Source of the DNA: Enoplosus armatus
Taxonomy: Eukaryota; Chordata; Actinopteri; Centrarchiformes; Enoplosidae
Reading direction: 5' to 3'
Length of the DNA stretch: 64,000 nt
NCBI RefSeq assembly: GCF_043641665.1
Contig: NC_092183.1
Location: forward strand, 13,660,001-13,724,000
Of this stretch, positions 53,143 through 64,000 are shown piece after piece. Every line of letters begins with the position of its first letter. The first letter of the stretch is position 1. Both the position numbers and the translations under genes were made by a program. The notes beneath the pieces were generated by a model. It was given only the letters and a program-made list of their open reading frames with translations, was not told the origin of the DNA and searched no databases.

Positions 53143-53642
53143 ATGGACCAAGATAATCCAACGCAGGAAGACAACCCAAAAGGAGCAGCAGAAGCTTTAA
53201 CAACAACTCCAGCTCCAGCCATTGATTCCACTGCCGGCCAGCATGCAGGTCCTGCCAGGCCTCGACGGCCCCAGAGAAGCGCCAGATTAGAGGGCTCTGT
53301 AGACATCTGCGAACCCAAAGCCGAGCCCAAAGCCGAGCCCAAAGCCGAGCCCAAAGCTGAATCCGCTCCAGTGGCTAACCAGGACGAGTGCACTCCTGAT
53401 GGCACCGTGGCAAGTCGTCCCAAACCCTCTCGTGCTGCAGCTGTTAGACCCTTGGGAGAGCGCACCGGGCCTGGCATTAAGTCTGGTCCTAAAGGTGCAG
53501 GCCACCACCCGGTTAGGGCTGCCTCAGTTCCCCACCCAACTGCCAGCAGGCCTGCGGCTCCTCACCTGAACCCTAATGCACAGAGAGCACTCTCTGTAGC
53601 AGGTACAGCTGACACTCAGGCCCAGACTGTGGAAGACTTCAG
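53143..53642 (+). CDS. inpp5j: inpp5j coding exon 1 (Pro/Ala-rich N terminus)
   Basis: Acceptor TTTGTCACAG at 53130. The ATG at 53143 (AAGAAATGG) follows an in-frame TAA at 53137-53139. It encodes [20 protein letters not shown] and, further on, [17 protein letters not shown], then four PKAE repeats. It ends VEDF plus AG at 53642. The next bases are GCAAGT, so the donor is GC, not GT. Reading on instead would meet a stop within five codons. Confidence 0.88.
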
Positions 53643-56600
53643 GCAAGTTCCCTGATCTGTGTGTGTCCCGACATTCATGTCTCAGCACGTCTCCACGTTG
53701 CCTTTCATTCCCAGGCACAGACAGCTGAGAAAGATAAACCTGGCACACGTAGCATTTATTTAAATACAATGACAGCACTGCAAGGCTGCATGATTATAGT
53801 TAAACGTTGAATGATCAAATTTTGTCAGGAAACATGGGATACATTTAATGTATTGCTAAATTACATATATATATGATCCACTTTAGGGACTAAAACATGT
53901 CCATGTTAAGCATCAAAAGGGTGACATATTTTCACTTAAATGGCCTGTGAAAGGTTTGTGTCTTCCCCACTGGATGTTCCTTTTCTATGGGTGTGTCTGT
54001 AACCACTCCTTAGTTCAGTAGGTAGTGAATCACTGTACAGTAAACTGGAACTGATTAACAACACCCGAGATTTTGTCCTTGAGGGAACCTTTTCCACAGA
54101 AAACACAGCTGCAGCTGAACTGAGTCTGATTTAATGAACAAGAAAACTTAACTTAACCTAAATAACATTTATGCTTTGTTCATTTTATCAGCTACCGCTG
54201 TGTGGCTGTGAGGAGGGTCTGTTGGAAAGTTTAATGATAACACTGCGAGCATAGTGAGCTCACTGCTTTTTATAGAACATTTTTGGAATTGTCCTGGGAG
54301 CTGAACCTCAAGTGAAGAAAAACAACTGTGGCATTGACTCCTGATGGCTCCTAAATGTCCTGTATCCTGTGCCACTACCTCAATTTGGCCATTATTCAAT
54401 AGTAACTGCAAATACTGCATTAAATGTACGTCCTTAAACACGTGTAACATATACAGTAGGAAGGTTGGGATATTCAGGATTGTAGGGGGCTGGAGTCTGT
54501 CCCAGTGTTCACACGAGGTAAGAGACAAGATACTCCCTGGACAGGTCACCAGCCTATCAGAGAGTTAACATACTGTATTTATACAGACAGTCTTTAGACT
54601 GGTCCAGAGTTAACTAGGCTTTCAGAGCCAGTATGTAAAATCACACTGCATGAATGATCCCATAATTAACAACATACAAGGTGTCAATACAATCTTTGGT
54701 TTGGACCAGTAGTGTCTGGTAACTGTCCTAATTTATGGTGTTAATTTACCAAATGGAAACATTAACATCATCCGCTTGTGCTCAGTTTTGTAATATTTGT
54801 TGTTTTTACTGAATATGAATATTTCTTCAGTAATTTATGCACATTCCTCTGCATATGAATGACTGAATTAATAACATTATAATAACTTTGCATAGTGTAA
54901 TTGCTTCGTAGATACTTGATGATACAATTGTCACTCTGACAAGATGTCAAAAAGACAATTCAAGTATACAGTCAAGACCTCACATAATGTAAAATTGGTA
55001 AGAGAAAGGACTCAGTGTCATCAGGACAGATATGATACGATACATTGGGATATATTCATATAAGGGTTCTGCTGTCTCACTCAGAGTCTTCAGGTTACGA
55101 CACTGAGGTGTGGAGGAGATGAGCGTTTATGGGAGATATTGCATAACACCCTTTTCCAACAGGGTGCACATCATCACTTGGAACGTGGGTTCGGCCATGC
55201 CACCTGATGACATCACTTCCTTGCTGGGTCTGAATGTGGGGGACGGAAACACAGACATGTACATTATCGGGTGAGTGTCTACTTGTGGTGCAGTAGTCAT
55301 CTAGTGTCTTCCACATAAAAGCTGAAGTGTCCATTAATGTTCTCTTGTCCCACATCGACACTTCAGACAATGCCACTAATGAGCTCAGTTCTGAACCGCA
55401 GTGATGTCTCTCCCCTTATGGCTATGATTTTCTTCCGTTTATTAATACGCCATTACATTATCAAAGCTCCCTTACATCTCTGTCTGCTGTTGACCCGTGT
55501 GTGTTGTCGTGTGTCATTTTTCTTCAAGGCTGCAGGAAGTGAACTCTATGATTAACAAAAGGCTGAAAGATGTCCTCTTCACAGACCAGTGGAGCGAGGT
55601 TTGCATGGAGAGACTCAGCCCCTTTGGTTATGTGCTGGTCAGTAATGGCTTTTATTATCAACACATATGCACACGCTCATAGTAAAATGCTAAACAGCTA
55701 AGATTCATACTGTACTCATTACGCGGCCGCTGATGAGATCTCTGCTTCCTGCTGCTGTTTCAGCTCATTTTGTTCCCTGAGCAACGGCTGGGGTGATAAT
55801 TCATAACAGGCGTGTAATGTCAACGTATCTGCTGTCTTCCACTGTCTGCTAAGCTCATGCAAAGTCAAGCTCTCGCTGTCTGTTGTTCTCCCTCTATGTG
55901 CCTTTATGCCGGCATACCTGCCCCTTTTTCTCTATCTTTCTATTTCATAATGCCTATACATACCCACTGTGGGAAGGCAGTACACTAAGAAATGCAATAG
56001 GTTTCAGGTAATGCACACATTCAATAGGATGTAGCAAATACTTTTTAATATATATTCCATACCGTACATCAAATAAGACATTAAAAGCGTGGCCATATTT
56101 ATGTAAAATATCCATGGGGAAGTAAAAACATTTATATAGAAATCATCTGTCATGTGTGTTGGTATTTTCCATGTTTTCTATTTTTAAGGGCACATACCGT
56201 AGCTGTGGTTGGTGTTCGACTGGCTGCGTCTGAAGCGTTACTTGGTTCTGTTGGCATGGTGAGCCAGAGAGCGTGAATCAGCTGTCGAGCTGAACGAGCT
56301 AGACAAATGTCTCCCAGGATGCAGTTTTATTTTTGGATCACGTTGTTGTCAGTGTTGATGGGCCTCTGACAGTGAGACTGATGCTGTCCTCCAGCTACAT
56401 CATGGTCTGCTACGTTAGTTTAAACCTCGTTAAAAATCATCTCGATGTGACCTTTTTCTGCACTTCATGTGGATATTAATGCCATGAGCAGGTTAAGGGG
56501 ATGTGTTGGTTGGAGTTTGTCTTGAGTAGAGGGAGATATATGGTGGTGTCAGTAGGGATCTGTCTAGTCATGACATGGTGGACAGACACAAAGTAACAAG

Positions 56601-57481
56601 ACACCCCATTGGTTCTTTACGCTGTGAGATAGTCTGCTTACCAAGACTAATTGTCAGGTTCAAACTGTAACTGCTGCGAGCACAAGAAAGCTTCCTCAAA
56701 TCAGCCCATCACTGCAGAAACACAGAGCCTACAACACGTTTTTTTCTGGCTATTCGCCACACAGTTGCTGATTATCGGCATAATTTCTGTTTGAGTAAGG
56801 TACAATTTAGATGCACAAATTAGCAAAGACAGTTTTTTTCTAATCTCTAATCTGCAACATGGCACACTATTGAACGTGTTTGACTCATTACACTATGAAG
56901 CAGCTAAACATGCATTTTAAATACTGTGACGCTGTAAAATTGTATGGTTTTATAACATGTATGATTAATGTGTAGCTTAGATCATATTTTATATATTTGT
57001 TGACACTGGAATAACAAGGCAACCTTATAAATAAATGTAAGTTACCAAAATCACACCTTTTCATTTAAAAGACTAATTTGCTCAGCACGTATGTCAATAA
57101 ATCAATCTCACTTCTAATGTTTCCTCAAAAAGCTAGCAAATGATGTCTACTGAGCATACTGTGTAATGGAAGAAGATGTTGATGTTTCTGTGGTCATCAA
57201 GTGTTAGAAACTGGCATGAGAAGCCGTTATTTTGCACTGAACTTCTTCTAAATTCCCAGGCTGCCCTGCTAACATCACACTTGTTACTCACATCTCACTT
57301 CTTCAGTCATGTGTGTGATGTACAAGGTCAAACGTACACACTTGTCTTTGGGCTTAAATGTCTTTTTTGTTCTAAGCTAAAATGTAGCATGGCAGCCTTC
57401 AGGAGCTCTTCCAGTGTTCACTGATGTTGATGAGAAATGCTTTTCAGCCACAATACATGCAAGCAAAGGTAGATTCACACA

Positions 57482-57554
<73 letters not shown>

Positions 57555-59415
57555 TCTATGTCCACACACATACCACAAATAAAGTCGGTCCACTTCACGG
57601 TTCAGTTGAATCCATTACGCAACAAAGTTGTTCAAATAGCTAGTTAGTATACAAGCGAAGGATCTTACGTCACGTGTAGATGTGTGCCTCCATTACTGCC
57701 CACAGGGCATTTCAGGCAGAGTGTGATCATGCTTCTTCGGCCTGCAGTTGGGGGTTGGGATGTGTGGACCACTGGCGGAAGGGGGAGGGAGGGAGGAATG
57801 AACATAAATATCTGCTGAGGGGCTTGACATAGCATGCAAATACCTAATCTTGTTCCTCAAACGCACGTGTCATACCCCTGCCCCTTTTGTACAATACAAA
57901 AAAATCTTTACACTTTTTTTTATACCAGCGGCGCACAAACGTCAAAATCTGCATATCATTATGTAGCATAACAAGAAGCAAGTGTTTGAGATGATGGTGG
58001 CGGACCATCAAGTGCCTGCAGTGTGTACATCACTTTTCTTCTACAAAGTGGTTTGTTGCCACAGCGAGGGTAGACCACAAGCTATGGCCTCCTTAATGTG
58101 CAGTGCTTCGTGTAATGTAGTGGGATAGCTGGGCCACAGGCTCCTGCAGGGCGAAATGGAAAAGCAAAGGGGGTAGAAAGAGAGGGGGGGAAGAGAAAGT
58201 GAAGCAGAGCAGCAGAAATGGACACACAGAAAAGCCAGACTCATTTGTTTATTAAAATTTTAGTGCCAGATAGAAAGATATTCATACCCTGAACTTTACC
58301 ACTGTTCTCTTTTCAGAAATTATGCAAAGTGCCTCCTCATAACTCTCATTGTGTACCTATTCATGTTATCCTATTTTGATTTTCATGTACACTGGCTTTG
58401 TTCTCCTGTCTGTTTCTCCTCACCTGTCTATCTATCCCTCAGGTGACCTCCCAGCGGATGCAGGGCGTGTTACTGCTGGTCTTTGCCAAGTACTTCCATC
58501 TGCCCTTCCTCCGCGGAGTCCAGACTGAGACCACCCGCACTGGCCTGGGGGGCTACTGGGTGAGACGGCTACCATTCTGTGATCAGTGCTGTGCTATGGA
58601 AACGTCACACATGATAGCTTAGCTGTACATAGAACGACACTTCTTGAGGAGTGACTAGGTTTAAACTTCTTCATCACTGTCACTGATACCCTGATAGAGA
58701 TCTGAGAGACACTAGTTTTCCACTACTGTTTCTACACACTTCTGCTGCCTGGTTTGTAAACAGTGCAGGTTGTTTGCTTAATGCAGAACTGGTGAGGAAG
58801 TTGTGGGTTTTACATCTGCTGGGCATATATTGCCACTCTAGTGCAAATGACATATACATGAAAGGCTGGAGAGACTGCAGACTAACCATATTATCAAGTG
58901 ATAGTCAAATGCTATCTAAGAGATAGATGTTGGCACCTCACAGCCAGCAGTTATTAATGTTTGGAAAGCCAAGCAGAATAAAAATGAACCAAACTATAGT
59001 CATTCTTTATGTATTGTAACTAGTATGAGACAGAATATGACAGAACTATAACAAACAAGCAACCAGTCCGTAAGAATTTTGTTTACAAGCTCCAGGTGTG
59101 CTGCAATATGTTAGTGATAGACGTGTTAGGATTAGGATGTCTGTCTGTGTTGTCCTGATCACTGAGGGCTCTACTAGATTTCTGTAAAGTTATTTAAAAG
59201 TTAGTAGTGTATGAACTCAGACAGGCATCACCACATTCTGCAGATTTCATACTGAAACGTCTTTTGTGTTTTAGTGGGTCAGAGCAGTTGTGAGAACAGC
59301 GGGAAGAGATCTGCAGACTCATCCTGTCCCCCCACTGTGCACTTTACTGTTAGCATTAAGTATTGATGGCGTTCTTCACTGGCCCTTAATGAGTAAACGT
59401 CCTGTGTGTCTGTGG

Positions 59416-59456
<41 letters not shown>

Positions 59457-62392
59457 CTCAATGCAGTGAAAACACTAACCAATCACTCTCTATAGGCACT
59501 TTCCATGATTACTTTCATTATTTTCATTCATTTAGTTTTGCTTCCAGAAAAATGATGAGTAAACAAATGCAAAAGTCTTCTCCCTCTTTCATCAGTGTGT
59601 GCCTTCCTCTCTTTATTATTAACCTCCCCTCTGCCTGACTGTGTTACAGGGGAATAAAGGTGGTGTGAGCGCCCGCATGTCAGTGTTCGGCCACACCATC
59701 TGCTTCCTCAACTGCCACCTGCCGGCTCACATGGAAAACTCAGATCAGCGCATGGAGGACTTTGAGAGCATCCTGCAGCAGCAGCAGTTTGAGGGTCAGG
59801 CTGCCACCGGGGTTCTTGACCATGAGTAAGCACAGGCACACACACAATATACAGACACATGAACAGTTTTATGTGTCTGTCTGATAAGTAGTAAAATCGT
59901 ATTCATGTTTCATGAGGGAAATGGTGTCACAATCATCATTGCAAAAGTACTTATGTACTTGCACTTGTTTGAATAAATGATTTCATGAAATTATTCCTCT
60001 TTTCACAGTGTGGTGTTCTGGTTTGGGGATCTCAATTTCCGCATTGATGACCTGGATATGCAAGTGGTGAAATCAGCCATCGATAACAACAAGTTTCCAA
60101 TGTTGTGGGAAAAAGATCAGGTAAAAATAAAGGTCTATTATGCTGTATAAAGATAGAAGACTGTGAAAATTAATTTAACTCAGCACTGAATGCAACTTGC
60201 CCCTTAGCTTCTTTGTATTCATGACCATTTCACAAGCTGAAATTACATCAGTTAAGTCAGGAAGCACATGATAAAATGTCTTCTTTCTTGTCTGGTGGAC
60301 TGTGTAGGTAATGCCACTAGAGGGCAATAGAGAAACACACTTTTCTTAAACGAGCCGTCAGTAAGTGCCAAAGAGAAACACTCAGTGAGTGATGTCTACT
60401 AATTCTCTTTGTTACAGCTCAATATGGCCAAAGACAGTGAGACTGTGTTAGAGGGTTTCCAAGAGGGGCCGCTGAAATTCCCTCCCACCTACAAGTTTGA
60501 CGTTGGAACAAATACATACGACACGAGGTTGGTGCTACCAGGGGTGCTGTTATGAATTCTAGGCCACTGACCAGATATCACAGAGCCTGGCTCAGTAATA
60601 CTCTCCTCTCTGAAAGGTCCTCACTAGCCCGGGGGGAGCATAAAAGGGCCTCTTTTTTCTCTCTCCATGTACTGATTTCGAACAAGATGGTATTTCTTCT
60701 CTTGCTCCATCTCTCTCTTTCTGTCCCTGACCCAGTGGGAAGAAGCGTAAACCAGCTTGGACCGACCGGATCCTGTGGCGCCTGAGAGCCACCGCACCTA
60801 CCAGCGGTGCGCTCAGTGCAGGGAAGCGTGGCTCCATTTCAGGGCTGACCAGCGGGACCAAAGTGACACAGCACTGCTACCGAAGTCACATGGAATACAC
60901 TGTCAGTGACCACAAACCAGTATCCTCCATCTTCACCCTGCAGGTGAGACACATCAGGCTACATTGTAAAGAAGACAACAATATTTAATGTTGTCTAAAC
61001 TCAAACTGCTGTACAGGAACATAGCCTCAGTAAAATACAGTTTAAACATAGCAATGTTATGCTTTAAATCTAGAAATATCTGCTCAGATATTACCTACAC
61101 AAGACTAAGAATATGACCATGCATTTGGTACCAACTTTCGATGCTTGACAGTTTTTGTTGATTAATGCTGTGGACACATTTCAGTTGATACTCCGCCCGC
61201 ATTATCATTTAAGTTTATCTCAGAAACCCTGCAGTATTTTTGCACCGTATACATGTTTATGGTAAATGTTCTCTGTAGTTCCCGTACAAGGTGGACATTC
61301 CCCTGGTCACGCTTATAGTGGAGGATGAGTGGAATAGTATTGCTGATGCCACAGCAAAATTCAAACTGGCGCCCAACTTCTCTCGCAGCTCCTGGGACTG
61401 GATCGGACTGTACAAGGTAAATATGGTCTCACCTCTACTGGCCAAATAACGTGTAACGTTTGAAGAGTCCATATCAGTGAATCACAACAAATATTTTTGT
61501 GCATTACCAATTTGAATCAAGTAGTTACCGTTTGTGATTGTGCTGCTGCCCCCCTAGGTGGGTTTCAAACACCACAAGGACTACGTGGGATATGTGTGGG
61601 CCAAGCAAGAGGAAGCTGACTTTCATCGACAAGAGCATCAGGTAATCTGGATGCATGCTGAATTCTCTTATAAACAAATGTCTTTCACATTCGATAGATG
61701 TCTAATGACTAAGTGTTTTCCAGGTAACCTTTACTGAGGAAGAATTGCCCAAAGGCTCAGGGGACTTTATCTTGGGTTACTATGGCAACAACATGAGCAC
61801 CATTGTGGGTGTAACAGAGCCATTTCAGGTAATCATAACTCTGGCACTGCTTTCTTGAGGTTAAAACAAATGCATTGTCTCTGACAGGGCGACTTTACAT
61901 CTGGTGTATGCTATTACTGCTGGTGTTCCCATCTGCATCTTTTTTTTTTTTTTTTTTTTTTTTTTACCTCTACCAACATTTTTCTGCTCTTTCTCCATAT
62001 TATACCTCCTCCACCCCACTCTCACCCTCTTTATCATCTATCTTCAGATCCAGCTTCCCACTTCAGGCCTTGACAACAGTTCCTCAGACAGCTCTGACTT
62101 CAGCTCAGAGGATGACAGCACGGTTGTCCTCATGAAGACGAGGTCCCGCAGTCCCAGTCCACGCAAGAGCAAGCACCGCAGCCATCGCAGCCACAGTCAC
62201 AGCCGCAGTCACAGCCGCTCTGGCAGCCCTGGACAGGCCAAAAAGAAAGAGCTCAACGTCACTGATGGTTCTCCATCCAGCACCACGACAACAGCTGAGA
62301 GTGAGTCCAAAGGACGTCCAGCAGAGGGCAGCAGCAGCCAGGTGTCTGCTCCTGGGGAGAAAGAAAAGGACAAGGGGGATTCAGGGCTGTGA
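53143..62392 (+). CDS. inpp5j: Inositol polyphosphate 5-phosphatase J (PIPP), spliced gene
   Basis: Removes the 5-phosphate from PtdIns(4,5)P2, PtdIns(3,4,5)P3 and soluble inositol phosphates at the plasma membrane. Coding exons are 53143-53642, 55163-55270, 55529-55637, 58443-58559, 59650-59825, 60009-60120, 60418-60527, 60736-60943, 61279-61416, 61558-61641, 61724-61828 and 62048-62392; all phases join, giving 703 aa. Residues 1-166 are Pro/Ala/Ser-rich with PKAE repeats. The catalytic domain spans about 167-480, with ITWNVG (171-176), FWFGDLNFR (340-348), KPAWTDRIL (416-424) and SDHKP (468-472). The SKICH domain spans about 481-590. The tail (590-703) has RSxSxx motifs and an RS/H run. Human PIPP has about 1006 aa; the fish N-terminal region is much shorter. 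A TAA in frame 6 nt before the ATG fixes the start for this exon. Confidence 0.96.
53314..53361 (+). repeat. inpp5j: 12-bp coding tandem repeat (PKAE x4)
   Basis: CCCAAAGCCGAG three times exactly, then CCCAAAGCTGAA. It encodes four PKAE units in the N-terminal linker. Confidence 0.97.
53643..55162 (+). other. inpp5j GC-AG intron with a repeat fragment
   Basis: Donor AG|GCAAGT at 53643, acceptor CCAACAG at 55162, 1520 bp. It contains the repeat fragment at 54478-54595. Confidence 0.8.
54478..54595 (+). mobile_element. Fish interspersed repeat fragment (CCTGGACAGGTCACCAG type)
   Basis: GGGGGCTGGAGTCTGTCCCA and CTCCCTGGACAGGTCACCAG then CCTATCAGAGAGTTAACATA correspond to a repeat very common in fish (CACCCTGGACAGGTCGCCAGTCTATC-like). 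The family is left unassigned. Confidence 0.6.
55163..55270 (+). CDS. inpp5j: inpp5j coding exon 2 (WNVG motif)
   Basis: Acceptor CCAACAG, donor [31 protein letters not shown] matches human FRVHVVTWNVGTAMPPDDVTS. WNVG is the first motif of the 5-phosphatase fold. Phase 2 in, 2 out. Confidence 0.96.
55529..55637 (+). CDS. inpp5j: inpp5j coding exon 3
   Basis: Acceptor TTCTTCAAG, donor [29 protein letters not shown] then [22 protein letters not shown] holds the conserved catalytic-site Gln-Glu. Phase 2 in, 0 out. Confidence 0.96.
55638..58442 (+). other. inpp5j intron with a CA tract
   Basis: 2.8-kb intron. It contains the CA tract at 57476-57552 and no other recognised element. Confidence 0.85.
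57476..57552. repeat. (CA)n microsatellite
   Basis: About 38 CA units with one AT variant near the left end. Confidence 0.96.
58443..58559 (+). CDS. inpp5j: inpp5j coding exon 4
   Basis: Acceptor TATCCCTCAG, donor TGG|GTGAGA, 39 codons. [20 protein letters not shown] then TRTGLGGYW, matching human RMQGVILLLFAKYYHL and TRTGLGGYW. Confidence 0.97.
58560..59649 (+). other. inpp5j intron with a CA tract
   Basis: 1.1-kb intron. It contains a CA tract at 59416-59455. Confidence 0.9.
59416..59455. repeat. (CA)n microsatellite
   Basis: About 20 CA units. Confidence 0.95.
59650..59825 (+). CDS. inpp5j: inpp5j coding exon 5
   Basis: Acceptor TGTTACAG, donor [30 protein letters not shown] then NCHLPAH. 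GNKGGV and NCHLPAH are conserved 5-phosphatase blocks. A CAG run encodes QQQQ. Phase 0 in, 2 out. Confidence 0.97.
60009..60120 (+). CDS. inpp5j: inpp5j coding exon 6 (GDLNFR motif)
   Basis: Acceptor TTTTCACAG, donor [29 protein letters not shown] contains the FGDLN(Y/F)R signature of Mg-dependent 5-phosphatases. Phase 2 in, 0 out. Confidence 0.97.
60418..60527 (+). CDS. inpp5j: inpp5j coding exon 7
   Basis: Acceptor TTGTTACAG, donor [31 protein letters not shown] then [16 protein letters not shown], matching the human block. Phase 0 in, 2 out. Confidence 0.96.
60736..60943 (+). CDS. inpp5j: inpp5j coding exon 8 (PAWTDRI and SDHKPV motifs)
   Basis: Acceptor CTGACCCAG, donor [29 protein letters not shown], then after a Gly/Ser insert [19 protein letters not shown]. 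It holds the P(A/S)W(T/C)DR(I/V)L signature and the catalytic SDH. Phase 2 in, 0 out. Confidence 0.97.
61279..61416 (+). CDS. inpp5j: inpp5j coding exon 9 (SKICH domain start)
   Basis: Acceptor TCTCTGTAG, donor AAG|GTAAAT, 46 codons. It ends [14 protein letters not shown], the SSWDWIGLY core of the SKICH domain that directs SKIP/PIPP to the plasma membrane and ruffles. Confidence 0.96.
61558..61641 (+). CDS. inpp5j: inpp5j coding exon 10 (SKICH)
   Basis: Acceptor CCCCCCTAG, donor CAG|GTAATC, 28 codons. [20 protein letters not shown] matches human VGFRHCKDYVAYVWAKHEDV. Confidence 0.95.
61724..61828 (+). CDS. inpp5j: inpp5j coding exon 11 (SKICH end)
   Basis: Acceptor GTTTTCCAG, donor CAG|GTAATC, 35 codons. 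[20 protein letters not shown] then GVTEPFQ, matching human [20 protein letters not shown] and GITEPFQ. Confidence 0.96.
61940..61965. repeat. Poly-T run
   Basis: Twenty-six T in the last inpp5j intron, followed by a pyrimidine-rich stretch up to the acceptor at 62047. Confidence 0.97.
62048..62392 (+). CDS. inpp5j: inpp5j coding exon 12 (C-terminal tail)
   Basis: Acceptor TATCTTCAG, stop TGA at 62390-62392. It begins [20 protein letters not shown] and [20 protein letters not shown], matching human ISLPSSELASSSTDSSGTSS and RSRSPSPGKSK. An RS/H run follows ([19 protein letters not shown]), then a Ser/Glu/Lys-rich end. RSxSxx motifs like these are described in PIPP as potential 14-3-3 sites. 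The human tail is about 100 residues longer. Confidence 0.94.
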   Translation: MQLPTSGLDNSSSDSSDFSSEDDSTVVLMKTRSRSPSPRKSKHRSHRSHSHSRSHSRSGSPGQAKKKELNVTDGSPSSTTTTAESESKGRPAEGSSSQVSAPGEKEKDKGDSGL

Positions 62393-64000
62393 TGCACAAC
62401 CGAGTCCTGCTGCAGTCACAGGTCACATAGCCAACTGTTGTGTCTTTTATTAAATACATCCACTACACTGTATGTTTTCTGTAATGAAAATATACAGTTT
62501 TTGATGCCATCCTTTTCAGGAACAGCCATCTGGTTTGTCCAGAGGGCTTACTTTGCCTTGAGTTGTTCTATTAAGCTGTGCACATTGTATATTTTTTATT
62601 TGTAAACCTTTCACTCTGTCCTATGTTTCTTCTATCTTTGTCCGTTCTCAGGTGTGGACAGTACAGGGAGCTGACACCTTGCATTAGGAAATACTCAAGG
62701 ATTTATGGTCATGTAGAGTAAAAGAGTGGTTACTTAATACTTTTTAGAAACCATTTTCCCCATATTCCGACAACAGTTTGAACCTCTGTACTGATGTACC
62801 AAGCAGTCATGTCAGCAGACTGAGTACAAGCAACAGAAAATGCTTTTGAGACAAGAAGTATGACATACTTGACACAGACGTTGCTCACAAATCACTCAGT
62901 TTGCTTTAGTTGTGGGACATGTATCTCTTATGAAACAAATCCGCTCAGACCAAGACGACCATAGCGACATAGTGAAAAGTGCATTTTATTCCAAAACATT
63001 CTAGTAAAGCATCACCAGCTCTGTCAACAATCTGTCACATTAGTTTCCGCATATCTGCAAATGGAGATAGCCATGCAGTTTGACTTGTTAGTATGGTTTC
63101 ACTCTGGTGGATATTCCCTGCTTTGGAAATTCAGCATGCATTACACTGCAACATGATACATATCATCCAGGTAGCATTTCAAATGATCCACCAATGGGAA
63201 TAAAGTCCCTCCAGGGTGCTTAAAAACAGAGCAGAACCAAAGTAGGTGGAGACTGGGGTTCGGGGGGGCTCGGCCACTAGTCATGGCAGCAACACAGCAC
63301 ATGTCAGCGTAGAGAGTGAATGTGAGCGTAAAGGCCTTTAAATAGACCATCAAATCAGTGCAGTGGGTGTGGGAGGCTAGCTGTCAGCTGACATAGCATA
63401 GCTGTCTTGCCAGAACTAGTTCATTAATTGTTGGCCACTAACTCTGCTGGGCCAACTAGAGTGTTAACAACTACAGCAATATCTGACCCGGGAAACGTGC
63501 AGTATATTGCTTAGACATGCAGACCTTTCTGTGAATTAATGGGCCTTATTTAACTTTTCACAGTCAAGTTACTTTTTGAAATAATTTACCCAGAAAACAA
63601 AATGACATTACGCACATTTGTTTTGTTTTTTTCCCATTTTGAACGCGTATGAAATCGAAGCAAGTAAAACTCTGACTGATCTCTGACAAATGTGAGCAGG
63701 AACTCTACTATGTAGAGCTACTACAGGGCTTTGCATTATACTATAAGTAGTGTGATACAAAGCTGACATGTTCCACTATTATGAAATATCACAATGCTAA
63801 TGTGATACTTCAAATAAACGAAATGGTTAATGCATTATTTTTGTATGATTTTGACTTTTGCTTTCTTTTTCCAATTCCCCATTCCTGTGTTTGTTTTTGT
63901 GTTTTATCTCGCTCAGATCCTCCCTTACTGATCCTGGTGATTAGCTGACAGTGACAATAGTCACAATAGTCGTGTTGCATTGTTACCGTGTGACCTCTGA
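62393..64000 (+). other. inpp5j: inpp5j 3' UTR and downstream flank
   Basis: No further exon recognised. Candidate poly(A) signals are ATTAAA at 62449-62454, AATAAA at 63199-63204 and AATAAA at 63813-63818. In human the next gene is PLA2G3; nothing like it appears before the window ends. Confidence 0.6.
62449..62454 (+). terminator. inpp5j: Candidate proximal poly(A) signal ATTAAA of inpp5j
   Basis: ATTAAA lies 57 nt after the stop. Two AATAAA hexamers further down (63199 and 63813) could serve longer 3' UTRs. Confidence 0.35.

Noticed and set aside
53136..53508. Minus-strand frames with Gly/Leu/Ala repeats ([14 protein letters not shown]).
   Set aside because: They are antisense of the inpp5j PKAE repeat exon.

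Overview
This is eukaryotic DNA, almost certainly from a teleost fish. Genes are split into short exons with canonical GT/AG borders. Long (CA)n/(GT)n microsatellites recur throughout. Several interspersed repeats look fish-typical: two hAT-like MITEs, a TTAA-ended MITE, a tRNA-derived SINE relic and two common fish repeat fragments. The gene order smtn - selenom - inpp5j matches the human 22q12.2 block SMTN-SELENOM-INPP5J, which supports all three identifications. I see no prokaryotic, viral or CRISPR content.

Layout. (1) 1-7456: no exon recognised; either upstream sequence or the first intron of smoothelin. (2) 7457-39293, plus strand: smoothelin (smtn), 18 coding exons whose phases all join, covering everything except the initiator exon. 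It encodes two N-terminal smoothelin motifs, a fish-type Ser-rich repeat exon, a third smoothelin motif and a C-terminal type-2 CH domain. The last part of the CH domain comes from either of two homologous terminal exons. Inside the gene, at 30008-31087, a TATA/CCAAT promoter-like region precedes a second candidate first exon. That exon encodes a coiled coil resembling the N terminus of SMTNL2. (3) 41552-43885, minus strand: selenoprotein M (selenom), five coding exons, with the Sec UGA in a 36-nt exon, a candidate SECIS in the 3' UTR, a signal peptide and a C-terminal HTDL. It is tail-to-tail with smtn. (4) 43886-53130: intergenic DNA with a selenom promoter (UPRE-like box), transposon relics and a probable non-coding first exon of inpp5j ending at 48571. 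(5) 53143-62392, plus strand: inpp5j, 12 coding exons, 703 aa, with a 5-phosphatase domain, a SKICH domain and an RS/H-rich tail. Its first coding intron uses a GC donor. (6) 62393-64000: 3' UTR and flank.

The three genes are not an operon and need not act together. Smoothelin is an actin-binding protein of contractile smooth muscle. SELENOM is an ER thiol-redox selenoprotein. INPP5J removes the 5-phosphate from PtdIns(4,5)P2, PtdIns(3,4,5)P3 and soluble inositol phosphates at the plasma membrane and ruffles. The items most worth a second look are the SMTNL2-like alternative first exon of smtn, the Ser-rich 17-residue repeat exon, the twin terminal CH exons, the SECIS/UGA/UPRE set of selenom and the GC-AG intron of inpp5j.
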